Part shown: positions 8,556 through 17,241 of the stretch, piece by piece
Position numbering within the stretch: the stretch's first letter is position 1
Layout of the letters: every line of letters begins with the position of its first letter
Origin: Lancefieldella parvula DSM 20469
GTDB taxonomy: Bacteria > Actinomycetota > Coriobacteriia > Coriobacteriales > Atopobiaceae
Assembly (NCBI RefSeq): GCF_000024225.1
Contig: NC_013203.1
Span: forward strand, 744,001 to 808,000
Length of the DNA: 64,000 nucleotides
Direction of reading: 5' to 3'
Notes under the pieces: generated by a model
Seen by the model: only the letters and a program-made list of their open reading frames with translations
What the model was told of the DNA's origin: nothing
Databases searched by the model: none
Translations under genes and position numbers: made by a program

Positions 8556-9782
8556 ATGGCACTTGATTCATCTGCAGTTACAAAACAAAGAATAAACTCA
8601 CCTTTTAGAAAACGTGGAGGTATTCCTTCAGGTGGTCTTGCTAAGAAAGAGAAGCTTACTGGTAAGAATATCCTGAACAACCTCTATCTAGCGCAGTTAG
8701 TTCCTGCGGCACTTCTCGTCCTCATTGGTATTGTGGTTATTTGGACCGCATCAATGAACATTGCCGAGGCAAGTTTTCCTAGACATCTTTTGGGTATTGG
8801 TCTGGGTTTTGTTTTTGCTACGTTCATGTGGCGCTATGACTACAGAGCGCTTGCAAATATGACAAACGTACTGCTTGTTGGCGTAGTTGTGCTGATGATT
8901 TTACCTAAGATTCCAGGTTTTGGTGTTTCGGTTAAGGGTATGACTGGTTGGGTTAATATCCCGTTTGTTGGCTTTAGATTCCAGCCGTCTGAGCTGGGAA
9001 AAATTGTCACAATCTTCCTCATGGCATCGGTATGTGCACAGTACAACGGTAAGGTAGAAACCCTTAAAGACTACGTAAAGCTTTGTGGAACGTTAATGGT
9101 TCCGTTTGGTTCTATCATGCTTTTGCCAGACCTTGGAACTGGTCTGATTATATTGGTTATTGGAGCTACTATCATTATTTGTTCCGGAGCAAAACGTTCT
9201 TGGATTTTGATAACCGTTCTTTTGCTTATTGCGGTTGTTGCTCTTGTTGTTGTAACCTCCATGATTCCTGGTATTCCTCATATTCTTAAGGAGTATCAGA
9301 TGAAGCGTCTTGCCGTTTTTTTGGATCCATCCGTTGATCCATCGGGAGATGGCTATAACTTGCAGCAGGCAAAGATTGCTGTAGGTTCAGGTGGCTTTAT
9401 TGGAAAAGGACCTGGTAACGCTACGCAAGCAAGTGGACGATTCTTGCCAGAAGCGCATACAGACTTTGTCTTTGCACTCTTCTCAGAAGAGTTTGGATTT
9501 CTCGGCGCTTTTATCATGCTTCTGCTTTTTGCATGGATGATTTTTGCAACTATTTTGTTTGCAATGAAGACTGAAAATACCTTCTCTAAATTGGTGCTTG
9601 TTGGCTGTGCGGCTATGTGGTCATTTCAGGTTTTACAGAATGTTGGTATGTGTATTGGTATCATGCCTATTACGGGTATTCCATTGCCATTTATCAGCTT
9701 TGGATCAACATCAATGATTGCCCAGCTTGTTTCTGTAGGAATTGTCCAGTCGGTTTATAGACATAGAACTAAGGCGGCATAA
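8556..9782 (+). CDS. rodA: SEDS-family glycan polymerase RodA
   Basis: The 408-residue membrane protein is a SEDS peptidoglycan glycosyltransferase, working with the PBP2-type transpeptidase encoded just upstream. It has about ten membrane helices after a 45-residue cytoplasmic head. Family motifs include FQPSELGKI, LLPDLGTG, DGYNLQQAKIAVGSGG, LPEAHTDFVFALFSEEFGF and ITGIPLPFISFGSTSM. Position in an mre-PBP2 cluster favours RodA over FtsW. The ribosome-binding site AAGGAGG overlaps one copy of the dispersed GGCGAGAA motif (8544-8551). Confidence 0.95.
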   Translation: MALDSSAVTKQRINSPFRKRGGIPSGGLAKKEKLTGKNILNNLYLAQLVPAALLVLIGIVVIWTASMNIAEASFPRHLLGIGLGFVFATFMWRYDYRALANMTNVLLVGVVVLMILPKIPGFGVSVKGMTGWVNIPFVGFRFQPSELGKIVTIFLMASVCAQYNGKVETLKDYVKLCGTLMVPFGSIMLLPDLGTGLIILVIGATIIICSGAKRSWILITVLLLIAVVALVVVTSMIPGIPHILKEYQMKRLAVFLDPSVDPSGDGYNLQQAKIAVGSGGFIGKGPGNATQASGRFLPEAHTDFVFALFSEEFGFLGAFIMLLLFAWMIFATILFAMKTENTFSKLVLVGCAAMWSFQVLQNVGMCIGIMPITGIPLPFISFGSTSMIAQLVSVGIVQSVYRHRTKAA

Positions 9783-9785
9783 GCT

Positions 9786-10760
9786 ATGGCAAACAGAAAC
9801 AGCCTAGGTAAGCTTGCAACTTCTGTGTTACAGGAATTTCGTGGCTCACTCTCATCTATTGAGCCAACCTATACACATATCTATGTTGATTCTCTTGCTT
9901 CTGAAGAGGCTATTCTTGCTGTTCATACATATTTTATGCCAGAAAGAACAGATGCTACAGTACGCGTCTCTAAACTTGTCGATGGTGTATCGTTTGATTC
10001 TAGAGGCGCTGGTCGCACGGGAAAGAATTCTACCATTCCTGATATTGCAGTAATCATTCCTACACCTACATCACAGTATGAGGATGCTCTAGCCATGCTG
10101 GTAAGTCATTCAATTCCTTGTGCAGTGGTTGTTGAGTCTGCTGTTGAAGCACCTAAAATTGCTGATTCGCTCTATAACACGGGACTTATTAGCATTATTG
10201 CGGGCACAACTGAAGAAGTACTCTTTGATAGACTCTCTTCGTGGATTGCAACGGCAACAGAGAAATCAGTTTCTTTTGCAGCTGCGTATCCTCTCTGCAG
10301 GACTCAAGTAGTCAAGCAGATAACTGCTGCTTGTGCTAAAGAAAACGCAGCTATTGGTGCTGTAGCGTTTGTTCCCGGCTCTGATATGCCATTGATGACT
10401 GCACGCCAGATTAGACTTGCACTTGATATTACCGCTGCTTATAACATCAATGTGAGTGTTGAAACTATTGCCGAGCTTCTTGGTGTTGTTGATGCGGGCT
10501 TTGGATATCGCACTGTTGCTCGTACGGTTGCGGGCGTGGTCCCTGGATTTGGATGGGCGCTTAAGGCTGGCATGGGATATGCAGGAACTCATACTACTGC
10601 CCGCATTATTCACTCATATGCGCGCAAAATTGCCGAGAAACACGATGGGATAACAGCTGATATCTCAACCAAGTCTGGTGCTTCGAGCTTTTCCACTGAT
10701 ACAAAATCACAATCGAACACGGTAGAGACACCAACTACACAATCCCTCGTTAAAAGATAG
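9786..10760 (+). CDS. DUF697-domain protein
   Basis: The 324-residue protein begins four bases after rodA and is probably in the same transcript. Its C-terminal part (about residues 190-285) matches the DUF697/YcjF-like domain: VAFVPGSDMPLMTARQIRLA, then an ELLGVVDAGFGYR segment and a glycine-rich VVPGFGWALKAGMGYAGT stretch probably associated with the membrane. In other proteins this domain is joined to a GTPase; here the N-terminal ~180 residues have no P-loop that I can see, though they have an alternating alpha/beta look. The tail is Ser/Thr-rich. Function unknown. Confidence 0.7.
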   Translation: MANRNSLGKLATSVLQEFRGSLSSIEPTYTHIYVDSLASEEAILAVHTYFMPERTDATVRVSKLVDGVSFDSRGAGRTGKNSTIPDIAVIIPTPTSQYEDALAMLVSHSIPCAVVVESAVEAPKIADSLYNTGLISIIAGTTEEVLFDRLSSWIATATEKSVSFAAAYPLCRTQVVKQITAACAKENAAIGAVAFVPGSDMPLMTARQIRLALDITAAYNINVSVETIAELLGVVDAGFGYRTVARTVAGVVPGFGWALKAGMGYAGTHTTARIIHSYARKIAEKHDGITADISTKSGASSFSTDTKSQSNTVETPTTQSLVKR

Positions 10761-10773
10761 AAAGTAGACTATC

Positions 10774-12639
10774 GTGCGTGTTAAACGAGAAAATCTCTTC
10801 CATCTTATTGAGCCCATGCTTCCGCATGTCGAGAAACCCTCAAGATATTTGAATCATGAGTGGGGAGCAGTAGAGGAGCAAGAAGGTCCTTTTCACGTTT
10901 GTATGGTCTACGCTGACGTGTATGAGGTTGGCCAGCCTAATCTTGGCATTGCCATTTTGTACAACGCCTTGAATAAGGCACCTTATATTTCTTGTGAGCG
11001 TGCATATCTGCCTTGGACTGATATGGCCGCTCTTATGCGTAAGCGTAATGTGCCTCTGCTTTCTTTGGAGGGTGCTACGCCATTAGCATCTTTTGATGTG
11101 GTTGGCTTTACTCTTGCGCATGAAATGATTGCTACCAATATTATAGAAACGCTTGATTTAGCAGGTATTCCAATGCTTGCTGAAGAGCGTGATGAGGAGG
11201 ACCCGTTCATCTTTGGTGGAGGTCCTTCCGTTTGGAACTCAGAACCTATGGCTCCTCTTTTTGATGCAATTCTTTTGGGTGATGGTGAAGAAGCACTGGT
11301 AGAGATGTGCGAATGCGTAAGAACTTCCAAGCTTGATGGGGTTTCTCGCCAAGAGATTTTGCATAGGTTGTCGCAGATTCAGGGCGTTTACGTACCATTG
11401 CTTTATCAGATTGTGCACGACGACACAGCTACACGCTGGGGTTATGCGGTTCCTAAAGAAGGTAGCGGCGCCCCAAGTGTAGTCTATAAACGCTGTTTGC
11501 CAGATCTTTCGGTGACTGACCCTGTTGCTCAGCGCATTGTTCCGTATACCGAGATTGTTCAGGACAGGTTGGCGCTTGAGATTCAACGTGGTTGTGCTCG
11601 TGGATGTAGGTTTTGCCAGGCAGGAATGACGTATCGTCCTGTTCGTGAACGTCCTGCTCAGCAGATTGTGAAAGCGGGCGAGGAAGGTCTCTTGAAGAGC
11701 GGCTATGATGAGGTTTCGCTCACATCGCTTTCTACAACTGACCACTCTCAATGTGGCTATATTCTGCGTCGTATGAATTCTGACCTACGTAAACGTGGCG
11801 TGCGTATCTCTATTCCATCGCAGCGTATGGATGCGTTTGGCGCGGAGATGGCAGACGCAGTTTCTACCTCTAGACGTGGTGGACTGACGTTTGCGCCAGA
11901 AGCGGGCTCTCAGCGTATGCGTGACGTCATAAACAAAAATGTTACTGAGGATGACCTTGAGTCCGCAGCAAGAAACGCATTTGAAAACGGATGGCGCCGC
12001 ATGAAGCTCTACTTTATGATGGGCCTTCCAACTGAAACTGATCAGGATATTCAAGCTATTCCTGCAGTTGCTAAGCGTATTTTAGATATCGGCCGAGAAA
12101 TTGGTGGAAAGGGTGTTACTGTTTCTGCCTCTGTTGCTGTATTTGTTCCCAAGTCCTATACGCCGTTTCAGTGGGTGGGTCAGATTTCTCGTGAGGAGGC
12201 CCAGCGTAGGCAGCAGTTATTGCTCTTTTCAAACCACGATAGAGGACTCAAGATTGCCTATCACGATTCTGGGACCTCTCTTGTTGAAGGTGCGCTTTCA
12301 AAGATGGGCCGCGATGGTTTTAATTTGATTTATCAGGCCTGGAAAAATGGTTGCAAATTTGATGCGTGGACCAGTGAGTTTAACCTTGACGCTTGGAATG
12401 CAGCAGCAGAAAGTTTGGGTTTCTCGCTATCGGAGATTGCAACAGAAACCTTTGATATTCAGGCAAAACTTCCCTGGGATCACACATCTCCTGGTGTGTC
12501 TAAGGGCTACTTACAGCGAGAATATCGTCGAGCGATGGACGAGGTCACTACACCTGACTGCACATTTACCTCTTGTACGGGATGTGCGGTATGCCAGACT
12601 TTAAAGGTCGACAACGTTTTGATGGGGGTGCGCTCATGA
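10774..12639 (+). CDS. TIGR03960-type B12-binding/radical SAM protein
   Basis: The 621-residue product has an N-terminal cobalamin-binding-like Rossmann domain and a radical SAM core with the cluster motif RGCARGCRFCQAG (Cys-x3-Cys-x2-Cys, near residue 273). A Cys-rich C-terminus (CTFTSCTGCAVC) could bind a second cluster. The family normally occurs with the DUF2344 protein encoded next, and the pair often lies beside rplU. The reaction is not established; RNA modification has been suggested by context. It starts at GTG; the stop overlaps the next ATG (ATGA). Confidence 0.9.
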   Translation: MRVKRENLFHLIEPMLPHVEKPSRYLNHEWGAVEEQEGPFHVCMVYADVYEVGQPNLGIAILYNALNKAPYISCERAYLPWTDMAALMRKRNVPLLSLEGATPLASFDVVGFTLAHEMIATNIIETLDLAGIPMLAEERDEEDPFIFGGGPSVWNSEPMAPLFDAILLGDGEEALVEMCECVRTSKLDGVSRQEILHRLSQIQGVYVPLLYQIVHDDTATRWGYAVPKEGSGAPSVVYKRCLPDLSVTDPVAQRIVPYTEIVQDRLALEIQRGCARGCRFCQAGMTYRPVRERPAQQIVKAGEEGLLKSGYDEVSLTSLSTTDHSQCGYILRRMNSDLRKRGVRISIPSQRMDAFGAEMADAVSTSRRGGLTFAPEAGSQRMRDVINKNVTEDDLESAARNAFENGWRRMKLYFMMGLPTETDQDIQAIPAVAKRILDIGREIGGKGVTVSASVAVFVPKSYTPFQWVGQISREEAQRRQQLLLFSNHDRGLKIAYHDSGTSLVEGALSKMGRDGFNLIYQAWKNGCKFDAWTSEFNLDAWNAAAESLGFSLSEIATETFDIQAKLPWDHTSPGVSKGYLQREYRRAMDEVTTPDCTFTSCTGCAVCQTLKVDNVLMGVRS

Positions 12640-13457
12640 CGAATATGCAGGTATCGGGCGTAGCTCCTGAGGTAGTTGAGCTAGTGAAGAAAGATTGGCG
12701 TGCTGGTAGGCCGCAGATTCAGCCAGAGATTATGACGGAGCGTGGAGCAGAGATTTTTAGGCTTCGTGTTGCCTATAAGAAAGATGATCGTCTTGCGTTT
12801 TTGGGACACCTTGAGCTTATTGGTACCATTGAACGTTGTATTCGTCGAGCTCAGCTGCCGTTCAGGGTAGGTAACGGCTTTGCAAAGCGTATGGGCGTGC
12901 AGTTTTCTCAGGCGCTTCCCGTTGGCGCTTCGTCTGAGGCGGAGTACTTTGACTTGAAGCTTACAGAATATGTTGACCCGGATGAGGCTTTAGAGAGGCT
13001 GTTGTCGGCCACACCTCCTGCGCTTGCTCCGTTTGCTGCCAGCTACGTTGATCGGTCGCTACCAGCTCTTGAAGCATGGTTAAATGCCGCTCACTGGAGG
13101 TGCGATATTTTAGGAGACGGTCTTAAGTCCGATGTGTTGCGCTGGGGGTTTGAAGATCTTCTCGCCAAAAAAGAGTTGATCTACATGCGTGGAGATAAGC
13201 AAAAAGTGGTTAACTTAGAGACAACGTTTGCTGGCTACAATATCTCTAAGAGCTCGTCTGATTCATGTATTTCATTTGAGCTTGATACGCTACAAGATCC
13301 ACGAGCAGCTCTTAGACCTGCGGTTTTGATCTACGAAACACAAAGAATTGCCGCTGAAGCTGGTCTAGATGGATTGAGAGATATTGACTCTTTGAAGGTT
13401 TGTCGCGTTTCACAAGCACACGTTTCAGATGATGGACTCCTTGTGAAGCCTCTATAA
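12636..13457 (+). CDS. TIGR03936/DUF2344 radical SAM-associated protein
   Basis: The start is the ATG at 12636, which overlaps the upstream stop codon and has GGGGG eight bases before it; the reading frame is open further back inside the previous gene. The 273-residue product carries the DUF2344 signature: RLRVAYKKDDRLAFLGHLEL, RRAQLPFRVGNGF and QFSQALPVGASSEAEYFDL. The protein has no iron-sulphur motif of its own and probably works with the radical SAM partner, to which it is fused in other genomes. The exact activity is unknown. Confidence 0.88.
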   Translation: MTNMQVSGVAPEVVELVKKDWRAGRPQIQPEIMTERGAEIFRLRVAYKKDDRLAFLGHLELIGTIERCIRRAQLPFRVGNGFAKRMGVQFSQALPVGASSEAEYFDLKLTEYVDPDEALERLLSATPPALAPFAASYVDRSLPALEAWLNAAHWRCDILGDGLKSDVLRWGFEDLLAKKELIYMRGDKQKVVNLETTFAGYNISKSSSDSCISFELDTLQDPRAALRPAVLIYETQRIAAEAGLDGLRDIDSLKVCRVSQAHVSDDGLLVKPL

Positions 13458-13471
13458 CATGTAGTTTTGTC

Positions 13472-13500
13472 TTGGAATTTTCTAAAATATGCAGTAGACT
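13472..13500 (+). promoter_or_regulatory. Promoter of rplU-rpmA
   Basis: TTGGAA (13472-13477), a 17-base spacer and TAGACT (13495-13500). It lies just after the DUF2344 gene and would give a leader of about 145 bases before rplU. Confidence 0.6.
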
Positions 13501-13506
13501 ATTTCG

Positions 13507-13652
13507 AGTTGTGTTTCTCGCCGAGGGACATGGGGCACTGACAGTTTCCCGCGGATGTCACAGGTCACGGCGGCGAAGATCTTTGCTCGGATCTTCAGAA
13601 ATGCAAAGATAGTATTAATCGTTGCAAGAATCAGCAATGAAGGGTTACACAC
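13507..13652 (+). promoter_or_regulatory. rplU 5' leader, possible L21 autoregulatory RNA
   Basis: About 145 bases of untranslated RNA separate the promoter from the rplU ATG. It contains a perfect 7-bp hairpin GAAGATC/GATCTTC (13575-13581 and 13590-13596) and a possible longer-range GACAT/ATGTC pairing. L21 leaders are known in other bacteria; I cannot say that this one belongs to those families. One copy of the dispersed motif lies at 13515-13522. Confidence 0.4.
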
Positions 13653-14003
13653 ATGTACGCAATCGTAGCAACTGGTGGCAAGCAGTATAAGGTTGCCAAG
13701 GGCGACGTAATCAGCGTCGAGAAGCTTGATGCGCAGCCTGGCGATAAGGTAAAGCTTGATGTTCTTATGCTTAACGACGGCAAGAAGGTTGTTGCTGACG
13801 CTGCCACTCTTTCCTCTAAGAAGGTTACCTGTGAGGTTCTTGAGCAGTACAAGGACAAGAAGGTTCTTGTATTTAAGTTCCATAAGCGTAAGCGTTATCA
13901 CCGCGCCAATGGTCACCGTCAGAACCTTACTAAACTAAAGGTTACCTCGCTCCCTACCGCTCGTAAGGCTGCTGCTAAGGCATCCGACGAGTCTGCAGAG
14001 TAA
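13653..14003 (+). CDS. rplU: 50S ribosomal protein L21
   Basis: The 116-residue protein begins MYAIVATGGKQYKVAKGD, the standard L21 opening, and contains the RNA-binding core KFHKRKRYHRANGHRQ. It binds 23S rRNA in the large subunit. The C-terminus has a short Ala/Ser/Glu extension. rpmA follows after 38 bases; there is no gene for the L27-processing protease Prp between them, which fits the absence of a cleavable N-terminus on L27 here. Confidence 0.97.
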   Translation: MYAIVATGGKQYKVAKGDVISVEKLDAQPGDKVKLDVLMLNDGKKVVADAATLSSKKVTCEVLEQYKDKKVLVFKFHKRKRYHRANGHRQNLTKLKVTSLPTARKAAAKASDESAE

Positions 14004-14041
14004 TTGGTCACTTCTGAAATTGAGATAGGCAGGTAGCATTT

Positions 14042-14296
14042 ATGGCACACAAGAAAGGTCTCGGCTCTTCCCGCAACGGTCGCGACTCACAAGCACAGCG
14101 CCTTGGCGTTAAGATTTACGGTGGTCAGGCAATCAAGGCTGGTCAGATTATCATCCGTCAGCGTGGTACTCATATCACTCCTGGCGTAAACGTTGGTCGC
14201 GGCAAGGATGACACGCTCTTTGCACTCTGCGATGGCGTTGTTGAGTTCAAGAAGGGCGCTAAGCACGTCGTTAACGTCGTTGCTGCTGAGGCATAA
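14042..14296 (+). CDS. rpmA: 50S ribosomal protein L27
   Basis: The 84-residue protein starts [16 protein letters not shown], followed by GVKIYGGQ and GNVGRGKD-like sequence ([12 protein letters not shown]). L27 contacts the peptidyl-transferase centre through its N-terminus. The N-terminus is already the mature type (A-H-K-K-G), without the Firmicutes leader. In many genomes obg follows rpmA directly; here the tryptophan attenuator and ECF transporter lie between them. Confidence 0.97.
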   Translation: MAHKKGLGSSRNGRDSQAQRLGVKIYGGQAIKAGQIIIRQRGTHITPGVNVGRGKDDTLFALCDGVVEFKKGAKHVVNVVAAEA

Positions 14297-14324
14297 TTTT
14301 TTCTTGAACATTCATAGTTCATTT

Positions 14325-14349
14325 AAGGGGCCCTTTGAGGTCCCTTTTT
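14325..14349 (+). terminator. Rho-independent terminator of rplU-rpmA
   Basis: Stem AAGGGGCC (14325-14332) with GGTCCCTT (14339-14346), loop CTTTGA, one G-U pair, then a T run. Confidence 0.8.
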
Positions 14350-14409
14350 GTTTCTCGCAATAGTTGCAGCTACCGCTTACCGTTTCAAATTTGTTTCTAA
14401 ATTTATTTC

Positions 14410-14440
14410 TTGACACAAACGAGCAAAGTGATGGTATTCT
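14410..14440 (+). promoter_or_regulatory. Promoter of the trp-leader/ECF operon
   Basis: A perfect TTGACA (14410-14415) and TATTCT (14435-14440) with TGG directly before it (extended -10). The 19-base spacer is slightly long. Transcription would begin near 14447, about 35 bases before the leader peptide. Confidence 0.7.
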
Positions 14441-14480
14441 GCTTATATTGCAATTCATGCTTTTGGGAGGAGGACATATC

Positions 14481-14543
14481 ATGCGCGCTACATGCACACA
14501 GCAGTGGTGGTGGAACAACTTGTCTTTCTCCGGTCAGCGATGA
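14481..14543 (+). CDS. Tryptophan leader peptide with three consecutive Trp codons
   Basis: A 20-codon reading frame begins with ATG at 14481 after a very strong GGGAGGAGGA and ends at TGA 14541-14543. Its product is MRATCTQQWWWNNLSFSGQR; the three Trp codons (14505-14513) stand in a row, as in trp-operon leader peptides. Trp is rare, so three in a 20-residue peptide next to a terminator is diagnostic of ribosome-mediated attenuation. The ribosome would pause here when charged tRNA-Trp is scarce. The genes below are an ECF transporter, not trp biosynthesis. Confidence 0.88.
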   Translation: MRATCTQQWWWNNLSFSGQR

Positions 14544-14603
14544 GTTGCTTCTGCATACGCATTTAGAGGCTCTCGGGTGACCGAGAGTTTTTTTGTGCGT
14601 ATG
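14528..14603 (+). promoter_or_regulatory. Tryptophan attenuator: terminator and competing antiterminator
   Basis: The terminator stem is CTCTCGG (14570-14576) with CCGAGAG (14581-14587), loop GTGA, extended by A-T/G-U pairs, then TTTTTTT. The end of the leader-peptide gene, CTCCGGTCA (14528-14536), can instead pair with TGACCGAGAG (14578-14587): nine pairs with one bulged A. That removes the 3' arm of the terminator. A ribosome paused on the Trp codons leaves this segment free, whereas one that reaches the stop codon covers it. CATACGCA (14554-14561) can also pair with TGCGTATG (14596-14603) in read-through RNA. Confidence 0.8.
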
Positions 14604-14686
14604 TTTCTTACTTAATCCGGATGGCGAGAAATTCGTTTAGTTGAAAGTGTTGTTTGTATTTTTAGGTTTGTTGTAAAGGAGTTTGT

Positions 14687-15280
14687 ATGTCTACAGAAAA
14701 TTTTAATGAGGTAAACGCTGCAGACACAGAGACAGGATCTACTGGTCAGGCACCACGTGTTGTTGCTGTTTCAAAATCTGCAGGCGTTTTGGATGTTGCT
14801 TCTTTGGTTCTTGTTGCTGTTCTTATTGCTGCAGGCTTTATCCTTAATCTGACCGTTGGCAAGGCAATCAGTGCCATTGGTATTGGTCCAGAGTTTATTA
14901 TTGCTTCGTTTTGTCTTGCTATTCTTTTGCTTAAGCCAAACGCTGTTCAAAGTTTTGTTATTGGTCTTATTGCAGCAACCGTCATTCAGCTGACCACTTC
15001 TGTACCAGGTGCAGATTTTGTTGCAGAGGGTGTTGCTTCACTTGTCATGTTTGCATTCACTAAATCCGCTTTTGCTGACAAGCCGATAATGCCTGCTATT
15101 GGCTCTTTTGTAACAACTCTAATTTCTGGTCTCATTTTTGCTGCTATTGCTATTCCAGCTAAGGGTGCAACTATTGAGCTTTTCTACGTAATGCTTCCAG
15201 TCATCGTGGGAACCGCATTCTTTAATGCTATTGTTGTTCAGGTCCTTGCGGCTCCTCTTAAGAAGGTATTGGGTCGATAA
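14687..15280 (+). CDS. ECF transporter S component, TrpP-like (tryptophan)
   Basis: The 197-residue protein has a polar head of about 35 residues and five or six membrane helices. The stretch GLIAATVIQLTTSVPGADF and the overall layout resemble TrpP of Bacillus, the tryptophan-binding S component family. The next two genes supply the fused ATPase and the T subunit, so this is a self-contained (group I) ECF transporter. The Trp-codon attenuator upstream independently points to tryptophan as substrate. The ATG follows AAAGGAG. Membership of the family is strong; the substrate is an inference. Confidence 0.82.
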   Translation: MSTENFNEVNAADTETGSTGQAPRVVAVSKSAGVLDVASLVLVAVLIAAGFILNLTVGKAISAIGIGPEFIIASFCLAILLLKPNAVQSFVIGLIAATVIQLTTSVPGADFVAEGVASLVMFAFTKSAFADKPIMPAIGSFVTTLISGLIFAAIAIPAKGATIELFYVMLPVIVGTAFFNAIVVQVLAAPLKKVLGR

Positions 15281-15315
15281 GTTCTTAGATACGCACAAAT
15301 TTCCTGGAGAACACT

Positions 15316-17241
15316 GTGTCTATTATTGAAGTTCAATCTGTGTCATATAGCTATCCCGATAGTTCAGCGCATGCTCTTAATGAGCTGTCTTTAAGCGTTC
15401 AAGAGGGTGACTTTGTAGGTATTGTTGGTCCTTCCGGTGCAGGTAAGTCTACACTTGCTCTTGCGCTTTCTGGTGCCATCCCTCACCATTTCAGGGGCAA
15501 TTTTTTTGGAAAGATTCTTGTTTCTGGAATGGATACCTGCACGGTTGCGTTAACTGATATCTCTAAGATTGTGGGATCAATCACTCAAGATATCAATGCA
15601 CAGATGGTCGCTTCAATTGTTGAGGATGAGCTTCTCTTTGGTCTTGAGAACTTTGCCGTTCCTCATGCAGAGATTCCAGAGAGAATTACGTATGCCCTAG
15701 AAACTGTTGGTATTGCCAACCTTCGCTTTAGAGAGATTGCTTCTCTTTCTGGCGGACAGAAGCAAAAAGTTGCTATTGCAGCTCTTCTAGCATTACAACC
15801 ACAGGTTATGGTGCTTGATGAGCCAACAGCAGCCTTAGATCCAACGTCGTCTGAGTTAATCTTCCAGACGCTTTCAGAGCTCAATAAAACTAAAGACATT
15901 ACCGTTGTGGTGATTGAACAGAAAGTTGGTCTTCTCGCCAAGTATTGTTCAAAGATTGCCATTATGGACAAGGGTACTATTTGTGCATTTGGTAGTGGTG
16001 AGGAAGTATTCTCACAGGTAGATTTGTTACAAGAGGTTGGTGTTGATGTCCCTCGTTGTGTACGCGTTTCAAAGGGCGTCCATGAGCTTTCACAGCAGCC
16101 TGAGTATGCTCACTTGATTAGTGAGGCTGACAGAGCCGTCTGCGATGAGACTGCGTTATCGGTTCAGTCAGCTGCTAAACAGCTTGCACATTGTGTGGGC
16201 GCTCTTCAGCATCGTAGTATTTCTCTTACAGAGAGCTTTGAAACATCCGCTACTGATGCTGTTGAGCTGGCAGGAAAAACATATCTTCCAAAAATTGATG
16301 GTCCTGTAGTTGCTGAATCTAGTGGGCCATTTGAAAGGATTGGTGTTCTTCAAGACGCGGAGCCGCCAAGTACTCAGTCCGTTCTGGATGTTATTGATGC
16401 CACCTTTAAATACCAGGAAAGTACTGATGGTGTTGAGCGTGTCTCTCTTAGTTTGTATCCTGGCGAGCTTGTTGCCCTTGTAGGTCAAAATGGTGCTGGT
16501 AAGACAACTCTAACTAAGCTGGTAAATGGTCTCTTACGTCCACGATCTGGAGACATTCAAATTAAAGGCGCTTCATGCAAGGGTTGGAAAACATCGCAGA
16601 TTGCTCAGCATGTTTCAACGCTGTTCCAAAATCCTGATTACCAGATTTGTAAAGAGAGTGTTCTTGAGGAGGTTGCTTTTGGCCCTGAGCTCAAAGGCGC
16701 GTCTACAGAAGAAGCTCGCAAGAAAGCACTTGAAGTAATTAATCATATGGGATTGGATGCAGATGCGTCACCGTTCATGCTTTCTCGTGGACAGCGTCAG
16801 ATGGTCGCCCTGGCTTCCGTGGTTGCTTGTGAGCCAGATATTCTTGTGCTTGATGAACCAACGTCAGGTCTGGATTACAAAGAGTGCATGCAGGTCATGA
16901 ACATGGTTCAGTCTCTGTGCGAGAAGGGCTGTGCAGTTCTTATGGTTTGCCATGATATGGAGGTTGTGCTGGATTTTGCCAGCAGAATTGTCGTCATGGC
17001 GCATGGCAGCGTATTAGATGATGGGGAAGTCACACAGATCTTCTCGACAGATGAGGTTCTAAAAGAAGCATATGTTGAGGCTCCTCAGATAATCCAACTG
17101 TCAAAGCTAGTAGGTACGCATGTGGACCCGTCATTTGCTGGGCTAAGCAGTGCTTCAGAGGTGCTTGATGCATTGCGGTATCAGTTTGAAACTTCTCGAA
17201 TTGCAGCAACGCTGAATGGTAAGGAGGTTTCTCGTGGGTAG
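15316..17241 (+). CDS. ECF transporter energising subunit, two fused ATPase domains
   Basis: The 641-residue protein contains two complete ABC ATPases, equivalent to EcfA and EcfA' in one chain. Domain 1: Walker A GPSGAGKST (38-46), signature LSGGQKQK, Walker B VMVLDEPTAA. Domain 2: Walker A GQNGAGKTT (about 394), signature LSRGQRQM (an R replaces the second G-position residue), Walker B ILVLDEPTSG. About 130 poorly conserved residues join them. It drives substrate release by the S subunit through the T subunit. Translation starts at GTG; the 3' end overlaps the T-subunit gene. Confidence 0.92.
   Translation: MSIIEVQSVSYSYPDSSAHALNELSLSVQEGDFVGIVGPSGAGKSTLALALSGAIPHHFRGNFFGKILVSGMDTCTVALTDISKIVGSITQDINAQMVASIVEDELLFGLENFAVPHAEIPERITYALETVGIANLRFREIASLSGGQKQKVAIAALLALQPQVMVLDEPTAALDPTSSELIFQTLSELNKTKDITVVVIEQKVGLLAKYCSKIAIMDKGTICAFGSGEEVFSQVDLLQEVGVDVPRCVRVSKGVHELSQQPEYAHLISEADRAVCDETALSVQSAAKQLAHCVGALQHRSISLTESFETSATDAVELAGKTYLPKIDGPVVAESSGPFERIGVLQDAEPPSTQSVLDVIDATFKYQESTDGVERVSLSLYPGELVALVGQNGAGKTTLTKLVNGLLRPRSGDIQIKGASCKGWKTSQIAQHVSTLFQNPDYQICKESVLEEVAFGPELKGASTEEARKKALEVINHMGLDADASPFMLSRGQRQMVALASVVACEPDILVLDEPTSGLDYKECMQVMNMVQSLCEKGCAVLMVCHDMEVVLDFASRIVVMAHGSVLDDGEVTQIFSTDEVLKEAYVEAPQIIQLSKLVGTHVDPSFAGLSSASEVLDALRYQFETSRIAATLNGKEVSRG

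Noticed and set aside
14447-14686. A metabolite riboswitch before the ECF transporter
   Set aside because: The region is fully accounted for by a Trp leader peptide and attenuator; no thiamine, FMN, cobalamin or other aptamer core was seen.
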